Source: Verrucomicrobiota bacterium | GTDB lineage: Bacteria > Verrucomicrobiota > Verrucomicrobiia > Opitutales > Opitutaceae | Reading direction: 5' to 3' | DNA: 59,867 nucleotides | NCBI GenBank assembly: GCA_963205455.1 | Contig: CAUJJL010000009.1 | Location: 1 to 59,867 of the forward strand | In this document: positions 53,803 through 59,867 of the stretch, piece by piece | Layout: every line of letters begins with the position of its first letter | Position numbering within the stretch: position 1 is the stretch's first letter | Made by a program: the position numbers and the translations under genes | Notes under the pieces: model-generated | What the model was told of the DNA's origin: nothing | Databases searched by the model: none | What the model saw: only the letters and a program-made list of their open reading frames with translations

Positions 53803-54948
53803 TCACTTGGACGGCAGGATTTTATTGCGCTTATCTGCGGCCTGCATGGCCAGGATCTCCGTTATCCATCGCCGATGGGGACCCGAGAGCGCGATGCTCT
53901 GGAGATCGCCAAAGCTTATCCACACAAGTGAGTCGCCAAGGCGCAACTGTTCGGAAAGGGATATCCGATAGATCGACTCGGTGATCAGGTAACGCGTAAT
54001 TCCGCGTTTCCTTCTTGCGAGCAGATCACGGGCATCAAGTGACTGTTCATCGATTTCGAGGTGGGTTGCCGTCGGAAGTTCATGAAGATTCGCCAGGCGG
54101 CGTGCGCGCGGTGATGAACGATGAAGCAGCAGGGCGCCATCCTTAACTACCCAGGCTCGTGTGACTGAGCGGTGCTCGATCTCTTTCGGTTGCAATTTGG
54201 GAAAATCCTCGGTCGAGCCCGACTTCGTGGCTGCACACCATTGGGCGAGAGGACAGCATCGACAGAGAGGATCCCTGCGATGACAGACGGTGGCGCCGAG
54301 TTCCATCATCGCTTGATTGTGATCTCCGGGAGAGGAAGGCGATAGCAGGAGCGAGGCCAGCGGGGTGAAATACTTCGCCGCGGCTGCGCCATCTCCGTGG
54401 TGGGTAGCATCGGCAGTCAGTCGCGCGAGGATGCGCACCACGTTTCCGTCGACACAGGCTTCCAGCTTGCCGAATGCGATGCTCGTGATCGCGGCCGCCG
54501 TGTAAGGTCCGACACCAGGAAGCTCGCGCCAGTCTTTCGCCGCGTCGGGCAAGACGGGTTTGGCGACGATTGCCTTAGCCAGCCGGTGAAGGTTTCGAGC
54601 GCGCGAGTAATAGCCAAGACCTTCCCACTGCTTAAGCACGTCATCCTCGCATGCTGAAGCGAGTGATTCAAAATCTGGGAACTTTGCCTGCCAACGCTCG
54701 AAATAGGGCAGCACCGTTTTCACCTGCGTTTGCTGGAGCATGAATTCACTGACAACCGTTCGATAAACCGAGGGATCGAGCCGCCAGGGCAGCGGGCGCC
54801 GGTTCCTGCGGTACCATCGCAACAGGCCGGACTGGAGTTCCGCCCGGTGTTTCAATAAATGAGATTCAGGTGTCGTGGGCACGAGCGGGGAGAGCCAGGC
54901 AGAGGCGGAGCGGGGAGGAAATTCCAAACAACGGGATGCAAATTTCAA
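53803..54948 (-). CDS. mutY: A/G-specific adenine DNA glycosylase
   Basis: This 381-residue enzyme removes adenine mispaired with 8-oxoguanine. Catalytic Glu68 (SEFMLQQTQV) and Asp167 (ACVDGNVVR) flank the helix-hairpin-helix LPGVGPYTAAAI. The 4Fe-4S cluster cysteines 222, 229, 232 and 238 have the exact C-x6-C-x2-C-x5-C spacing. The C-terminal MutT-like domain is shortened but present. The first 20-odd residues look non-conserved; a GTG at 54882 (residue 23) may be the true start. Confidence 0.93.
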   Translation of the reverse strand: MKFASRCLEFPPRSASAWLSPLVPTTPESHLLKHRAELQSGLLRWYRRNRRPLPWRLDPSVYRTVVSEFMLQQTQVKTVLPYFERWQAKFPDFESLASACEDDVLKQWEGLGYYSRARNLHRLAKAIVAKPVLPDAAKDWRELPGVGPYTAAAITSIAFGKLEACVDGNVVRILARLTADATHHGDGAAAAKYFTPLASLLLSPSSPGDHNQAMMELGATVCHRRDPLCRCCPLAQWCAATKSGSTEDFPKLQPKEIEHRSVTRAWVVKDGALLLHRSSPRARRLANLHELPTATHLEIDEQSLDARDLLARRKRGITRYLITESIYRISLSEQLRLGDSLVWISFGDLQSIALSGPHRRWITEILAMQAADKRNKILPSK

Positions 54949-55067
54949 TTCGCTGGCCCGAAGCCAGCTGCTGAATCCCGAGTGAGAGTGTCAGCAAGAA
55001 CACCTTTCCGTCCAGATGAGGATTCATTTTTCGTGCCATTTGGCTTTCGATCATGGTTTAACCCACC

Positions 55068-56081
55068 ATGCCCAAGTCACGCGGCGACGCCGCATTTTCC
55101 TCCGACGAATCGAAGAAAAAGATTTCGTCCCATACTGTGAAACTGGACGACGCACAGATGGGCACGCTCAAAGCCATCCTGGTGAAACGGGCCTGGGAGC
55201 CGTTCGATGTCGCCTATGCACGCTATGCGTTTCGCGGCCGGGACTGCAATGTGACGGCGTATGAAAGCGGCAAGGTCGTCATCGCAGGAAAGGGGACTGA
55301 GGAGTTTGTCACGATGACCCTGGAGCCGGAGGTGACGCTTGCTCCGAAACTGGGGTATGACGAGGTGCTGCATCCGGATTGGTTCGAAGCTCACGCCGGC
55401 ATGGATGAGAGCGGCAAAGGAGATTTTTTTGGGCCGGTCATTGCAGCCACCGTGATCGCCCAACCGGCGATGATCCATGCCTGGCGCAAGGCGGGGGTAC
55501 AGGACTCCAAGAAGATTTCAGAGGGGCAGATTCTCAAGATGGACGAAATGATCAGGGGCACGCATGGGGCAGTGGTGAAAACGTGCTATTGCAGCATGCC
55601 GAAGTACAACGAACTCATGGCCAGGCCGAGGGCCAACCTGAATTCTCTCCTCGCCTGGCTGCACGGAACAGCGCTGCTGCAGGCGCTTGGGGAGCGTACA
55701 GTGCCTTGGGGGCTGCTCGACCAGTTCTCGAAACAACCCCTGGTCCAGCGTGAACTGGCCCGAAAGGGACTGAAGGGCTTCGAGTTGCGGATGCGGACAA
55801 AAGCCGAGGAGGATCCTGTGGTTGCAGCTGCATCGATTGTGGCGCGGGCGGTCTACGTGCGCGAGATGAACCGGCTGTCGCAGCGATTCGGTGAGAAGCT
55901 TCAGAAGGGCGCGAGTTCAAAGGTGAATGAACAGGCGGCACGCATCATAGAACGCTTTGGAGTGCGGTCGCTGGGGGATTTCGCGAAATTGCATTTCCGT
56001 ACTGCCTTCGATGTCGTCAAGGCTGCGGGTAAACTCGACGAGTTGCCGCTGCCTGAGCCCAAAGCAAAAATGGAATGGTGA
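55068..56081 (+). CDS. rnhC: Ribonuclease HIII
   Basis: This 337-residue enzyme has an N-terminal TBP-like substrate-binding domain (about 20-100) and the RNase H catalytic domain starting GMDESGKGDFFGPVI (Asp113 and Glu114). QDSKKIS and EEDPVVAAASIVARA follow. It cleaves RNA in RNA-DNA hybrids. It is followed 32 bp later by rnhB, so two type 2 RNases H are encoded side by side, with no type 1 gene in this window. Confidence 0.94.
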   Translation: MPKSRGDAAFSSDESKKKISSHTVKLDDAQMGTLKAILVKRAWEPFDVAYARYAFRGRDCNVTAYESGKVVIAGKGTEEFVTMTLEPEVTLAPKLGYDEVLHPDWFEAHAGMDESGKGDFFGPVIAATVIAQPAMIHAWRKAGVQDSKKISEGQILKMDEMIRGTHGAVVKTCYCSMPKYNELMARPRANLNSLLAWLHGTALLQALGERTVPWGLLDQFSKQPLVQRELARKGLKGFELRMRTKAEEDPVVAAASIVARAVYVREMNRLSQRFGEKLQKGASSKVNEQAARIIERFGVRSLGDFAKLHFRTAFDVVKAAGKLDELPLPEPKAKMEW

Positions 56082-56113
56082 AAGTCGAAAGCGTTTGATA
56101 GAGTTGCCGGTTT

Positions 56114-56908
56114 ATGGCGAAGCGTCGACAGCTGCGAGCGTTTGACCTCAAGCACCTGGAGGGCGTGGCGGAGCTCATTGGGGTTGATGAAGCGGGGCGA
56201 GGGGCACTTGCGGGTCCGGTGGTGGCCGCTGCGGTGCTTGTGACGCGGGATTTTCTCAACAGTCGGTGGGCGGAGGCGAACGCGCGTCGGATCAATGATT
56301 CCAAGCAGCTTACGCCGGAGGTGCGAGAGGCACTCTGGGTGGAGTTTGAAGGCCTGGTTGCACAGGGGAAAATCCATGTGACCCACGGCTCGGCTGATGT
56401 CGCGGAAATCGATCAGCTCAATATCCTCGGTGCGACCAAGCTGGCCATGCGGCGGGCGCTCGAAGGCATCTATCCGCCGGGAGCGTTTCAAAAGGCGACC
56501 GAGCCGGACCTGTTCTCAACTCCCGAGGAAGTGGCGGGCTACAAACCCCAAGTGTCAGCGCGAATACTCATCGACGGGCTGGCTCTGCGCTTTTTTCCGT
56601 ATCCCCACACCGCAATTGTGAACGGGGACGCTCGGTCACTCAGCATCGCCATGGCATCGATTGTCGCCAAAGTGGTGCGCGACCGCCTCATGATCGACAT
56701 GGAGAACACCCATTCAGGTTACGGGTTTGCCCAGCACAAGGGGTACGGCACCGACGAGCACTGCGAAGCCGTGCTTCGGCTGGGACGGTGTAGTCAGCAC
56801 AGGGAGATGTTCCTCAGGAAGCTGATGGCCAAGAAGACAGACCCCTCCCAGATGAATTTCCTGGATGACCATCATCCCGGCGAGGAAGGCGATCGCGAGG
56901 AAGATTGA
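56114..56908 (+). CDS. rnhB: Ribonuclease HII
   Basis: This 264-residue protein has catalytic motif GVDEAGRGALAGPV (Asp25 and Glu26), INDSKQLTPEVRE, ASIVAKVVRDRLMI and GYGTDEHCEAVLRLG. It removes single ribonucleotides and hybrid RNA from DNA. The tail (LDDHHPGEEGDREED) is acidic and not conserved. An insert of about 30 residues between TKLAMRRALEG and ILIDGL is longer than in E. coli. It is in an apparent operon behind rnhC. Confidence 0.94.
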   Translation: MAKRRQLRAFDLKHLEGVAELIGVDEAGRGALAGPVVAAAVLVTRDFLNSRWAEANARRINDSKQLTPEVREALWVEFEGLVAQGKIHVTHGSADVAEIDQLNILGATKLAMRRALEGIYPPGAFQKATEPDLFSTPEEVAGYKPQVSARILIDGLALRFFPYPHTAIVNGDARSLSIAMASIVAKVVRDRLMIDMENTHSGYGFAQHKGYGTDEHCEAVLRLGRCSQHREMFLRKLMAKKTDPSQMNFLDDHHPGEEGDREED

Positions 56909-57041
56909 ATCCCGCGGGGAGCAGATGTGGGTAGGAGGCTTTGCCGCAGCGTCGAACTGAGGAAAGACGGAACCTTGCATTTGCGATCGATTCCGGGGGA
57001 TTGTATTGCATCGTCAAACTGCACCCGAAATTTCTGCATCC

Positions 57042-58226
57042 ATGGCGACCAAACGAAGCACATCCCTTGACCGTGTCCTGGGGCGTCTCGATCAGCTGGA
57101 CACAGTGAATCTGACGAATCTCGTGCAGCGTCTGGCGCGCGAGCGGGGCTTGTTTGAGGACATATTCAACACCCTGCAGGAAGGCGTCCTAGTAATCGAC
57201 ACGGAAGGCACGATCGCCTACGCCAACGCGTCCGCCCAGCGCCTGATCGGATTGGGTGCCGAAGACGATCTTGCCGGAAAGCTGCTCTGGCGCCTCGTAC
57301 CGGGACTGCGTCCATCGCTTGGCACATCGCTGGATGACGACGCTGCCCTACCTGTCATGGCGCGTGAGTTCGAACTCACCTATCCCTCCCCGCGAACGGT
57401 TCGCCTGTACATGGTACCTTTCAAGTCGGAGATCAAGGCGAGCGCTGGCGGGCGACGCTTTGCAGTAATCCTCAGTGATGTGACACGCGACAAGGAGAGC
57501 ACCGAGGAGCGCATTGAGAACGAGCGCACGTCCTCGATCCTGCTACTCGCAGCGAGCGTTGCCCACGAGTTGGGGAATCCACTGAATTCCCTGACCATTC
57601 ACCTGCAGTTGATGGAGCGGCGCATTCGGAAGCTGAAGTCGGTGAAGGACAAGGAGACTGACGCGTTGGCAGAGTCAGTGGCCGTGTGCCGCTCCGAAGT
57701 TCAGAGACTGGACGGAATCATTGCCAATTTTCTTGAGGCGATCCGCCCGCGTGCTCCCGATTTGGCTGAAACGGATTTGGCTGATGTCCTCTCGGACGTC
57801 CTGCGATTCCAGCACAATGAACTCGCGGATCGCGGCATCCAGGTGGAGGTCGACACACCGGAGACGCTCCCGCCCGTGATGGCGGATCGGAATCAGATCA
57901 AACAGGTGTTCTTCAACATCACCAAAAATGCGATGGAGGCGATGGCGCCCGGTGGTCATCTGCGCATCGCCGTGCGCGCCGACGACGAATTTGTCCATAT
58001 TCGTTTTGCCGACACCGGCAGCGGCATCAAGCAGGAGGACCTCGTCAAATTGTTTCAGCCCTATCAGACGACCAAGCCGAGCGGTCACGGGCTCGGACTC
58101 ATGATCGTTCAGCGCATCCTTCGGGAGCACGGTGGACAAGTGGGACTCGAGAGCAAGGAGGGCTTTGGAACGGTCGTGGCGCTGCAGTTTCCCAGGAAAG
58201 ACCGGCGGGTACGCATGCTTAACTGA
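57042..58226 (+). CDS. PAS-domain sensor histidine kinase (NtrB-like)
   Basis: From ATG 57042 the product is 394 residues. It is cytosolic, with no membrane helix. A PAS domain (about 35-150; NTLQEGVLVIDTEGTIAYAN) precedes the H-box SVAHELGNPLNSL (His175) and the HATPase with N-box ITKNAMEAM, G1 FADTGSGI and G2 GHGLGLMIV. It phosphorylates a partner regulator; the sigma-54 activator 100 bp downstream is the obvious partner. The signal is unknown; an internal metabolite or redox state is likely given the lack of a membrane anchor. Confidence 0.9.
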   Translation: MATKRSTSLDRVLGRLDQLDTVNLTNLVQRLARERGLFEDIFNTLQEGVLVIDTEGTIAYANASAQRLIGLGAEDDLAGKLLWRLVPGLRPSLGTSLDDDAALPVMAREFELTYPSPRTVRLYMVPFKSEIKASAGGRRFAVILSDVTRDKESTEERIENERTSSILLLAASVAHELGNPLNSLTIHLQLMERRIRKLKSVKDKETDALAESVAVCRSEVQRLDGIIANFLEAIRPRAPDLAETDLADVLSDVLRFQHNELADRGIQVEVDTPETLPPVMADRNQIKQVFFNITKNAMEAMAPGGHLRIAVRADDEFVHIRFADTGSGIKQEDLVKLFQPYQTTKPSGHGLGLMIVQRILREHGGQVGLESKEGFGTVVALQFPRKDRRVRMLN

Positions 58227-58325
58227 TAGCGCGAATCTCGGAATGCGGCAATGCTCCGGGAGTGCGCCAATTTTTCCCAACACGCTTGACCGCTCCCGTC
58301 GGTGCGGAAAACTCACCCGATTAAC

Positions 58326-59789
58326 ATGGTGCCAAGTGTCTTGATCGTTGATGATGAGAAGCACACCCGCGAGGGCCTCCAGCAGGCGCTTGAGGAGCAT
58401 TACGACGTTGCGGTGGCAAGCAATGCGGATGAGGCGTTCAACCTGATGGACGCCCAAGAGTTTGACGTGATCCTGACCGATCTTCGCATGCCTGGAAAGA
58501 GCGGGATGAAGGTGATCGACAAGGCACTGTCGGTGCCGAACAAGCCCGCTGTGATCATGATGACCGCATACGGCAACATTGATACGGCGGTGGAGGCGAT
58601 GAAGCGCGGTGCGGTCGACTTTCTGACCAAGCCCGTGAATATCGAGCGATTGGAAATCCTCGTGCAGCGCGCGTTGAAGAGCAAGACGCTCGAGGTCGAG
58701 GTCAAGCAACTGCACGAACGCCTGGACGAAAAGTTCAACGTCGAGGGAATCGTGGGGAACTCACCTGCGCTTGAGAGCGTGATCAGCCGCGTGCGCCTGG
58801 TTGCGCCTTCGCGTGCGACCATCCTGATTGAGGGCGAAAGTGGCACCGGCAAGGAGCTGATCGCGCAAGCAATCCATCAGATGAGCCCGCGTGCGAGAGC
58901 CCCTTTTGTGGCGGTGCATTGCGCCGCGCTTTCGGAGAGCCTGCTTGAAAGCGAAATTTTTGGACATGAACGAGGCGCCTTTACGGGCGCAACCGAGCGA
59001 CGCATCGGACGTTTCGAAGCCGCGGATGGAGGTACGCTTTTCCTCGATGAAATCGGGGAGATTTCGCAGAGCACGCAGGTGAAATTGCTGCGATTTCTCG
59101 AGACGAAGACGGTTGAGCGGGTGGGGGGCAACAAGCCACTCGAACTCGATGTCCGCCTCGTTGCGGCTACCAATCGTTCGCTCGAGGCGATGGTGCGCGA
59201 GGGAAAATTTCGGGAGGATCTGTTTTTCCGCCTCAACGTCGTGCGCATTGCGCTCCCCGCTTTGCGCGAGCGTCAGCAGGATATTCCACTGTTGCTCTCG
59301 CATTACCTGAAGCACTATGCGCAGGAGAATGGATTCGCGCCCCTGACGATCGAACCTGGGGCAATGCGTCACCTCCAATCCTATTCCTGGCCGGGCAACA
59401 TTCGTGAGCTCAGAAATTTTGCGGAAAACATGGTGGTGCTTCACCATGCTGGCAAGGTGACTGAGTACGATCTCGAGCCCAAGTTCCGCGGCGCCGCGCC
59501 CGCAACGCTGCAGGCAGGAGAAAGTGGGAGTGCAATGAGCAGCGGCGGTTCGATGGGCTCATCCTCTGGCCCGAGCGTATTGGCAAATACCGGGATGCCC
59601 GGTGCCGCATGGCAGACCGGTGCAGATCGGACGCTCTCCGTGGAAGAGAACGAAAAACGTCTCTTGCGCGAAGCCTTGATCAAGTCGCGTGGTAATCGCA
59701 CAAAGGCCGCCAAACTCATGGGCGTCAGCCGACGCACGCTCCACCGGAAACTCTCTCAGTGGCCTGAGTTGGATGTCACGGACACCTAA
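58326..59789 (+). CDS. NtrC-family sigma-54-dependent response regulator
   Basis: From ATG 58326 the product is 487 residues: receiver domain (Asp52 phosphorylation site, Lys102), AAA+ domain with Walker A GESGTGKE (170-177), GAFTGA loop (217-222, contacts sigma-54), Walker B GGTLFLDEIGE and arginine finger region, then a serine- and glycine-rich linker (SGSAMSSGGSMGSSSGPS) and a Fis-type helix-turn-helix at the C-terminus (NRTKAAKLMGVSRRTLHRKL). It activates sigma-54 promoters when phosphorylated by the adjacent kinase. No sigma-54 promoter was identified in the window. Confidence 0.93.
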   Translation: MVPSVLIVDDEKHTREGLQQALEEHYDVAVASNADEAFNLMDAQEFDVILTDLRMPGKSGMKVIDKALSVPNKPAVIMMTAYGNIDTAVEAMKRGAVDFLTKPVNIERLEILVQRALKSKTLEVEVKQLHERLDEKFNVEGIVGNSPALESVISRVRLVAPSRATILIEGESGTGKELIAQAIHQMSPRARAPFVAVHCAALSESLLESEIFGHERGAFTGATERRIGRFEAADGGTLFLDEIGEISQSTQVKLLRFLETKTVERVGGNKPLELDVRLVAATNRSLEAMVREGKFREDLFFRLNVVRIALPALRERQQDIPLLLSHYLKHYAQENGFAPLTIEPGAMRHLQSYSWPGNIRELRNFAENMVVLHHAGKVTEYDLEPKFRGAAPATLQAGESGSAMSSGGSMGSSSGPSVLANTGMPGAAWQTGADRTLSVEENEKRLLREALIKSRGNRTKAAKLMGVSRRTLHRKLSQWPELDVTDT

Positions 59790-59867
59790 CACGTTAGCGC
59801 CGTCCCAGCCGATTTCAAAAAAGCAGTTGACGATAACCGGGTCACCGTATCTCTTCGCACCTCTCTC

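Noticed and set aside
59826..59853. Promoter-like TTGACG followed by TATCTC at the window end
   Set aside because: The spacer is only 15 bp, the -10 is poor, and the downstream gene is outside the window.

Overview
The window comes from a GC-rich, Gram-negative member of the Planctomycetes-Verrucomicrobia-Chlamydiae group, most likely Verrucomicrobia of the Opitutales/Opitutaceae type. The evidence is an outer-membrane gene set (two TonB-dependent receptors, a TolC-family channel, lpxA, a fused lpxC-fabZ), a large ThuA/PVC-type dehydrogenase protein, FG-GAP and sulfatase genes, and many start codons preceded by pyrimidine-rich leaders instead of Shine-Dalgarno sequences. No 16S gene is present, so the placement is an inference.

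Layout. 1-5950 (mostly minus strand) is a decayed defence island: a HipBA toxin-antitoxin pair (hipA cut by the window edge) with four copies of a palindromic operator, a TPR protein, an intact Fic gene sitting between two similar hsdR'-'hsdS remnants, an hsdS 5' fragment and a frameshifted four-helix-bundle gene, all laced with REP-like and short-period repeats. 6385-16938 (minus) is a carbohydrate-type operon: AraC regulator, split transketolase, two secreted proteins of unknown function, a secreted FG-GAP protein and a TonB receptor. A secreted sulfatase (17184-18590, plus) is divergent from it. 18640-22780 (minus) is a second catabolic cassette: zinc dehydrogenase, SDR, TIM-barrel isomerase and Gfo/Idh/MocA oxidoreductase. 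A tRNA-Phe and a second TonB receptor follow.

25952-41555 is largely housekeeping: dgt, a DUF971 gene, hisI, lpxC/fabZ-lpxA, efp, deoA, argS, a GYF-domain membrane protein, a YihY-family protein, a PpiD/SurA-like chaperone, a TolC-family protein and miaA. 41578-46002 holds a TIM-barrel protein and a 1171-residue fusion of ThuA, sorbosone-dehydrogenase-like propeller, HEAT-like region and cupredoxin. CBS and trmL genes follow. A complete IS1634-type insertion sequence occupies 47624-49614, with perfect 20-bp terminal repeats and TTAA on both sides. The right end holds a YcfL-like lipoprotein, tsaE-thiL-CPBP protease (one minus-strand operon), a methyltransferase, mutY, tandem rnhC-rnhB and an NtrB/NtrC-like two-component pair.

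The points most worth attention are the regularly spaced HipB operator array, the Fic gene framed by duplicated restriction-modification debris with a perfect palindrome in its leader, the two sugar cassettes with a split transketolase and uncharacterised secreted proteins, the copper-for-heme domain swap in the ThuA fusion, and an EF-P with asparagine where the modified lysine or arginine is usually found. All functional statements come from reading the sequence by eye; no database search was run.
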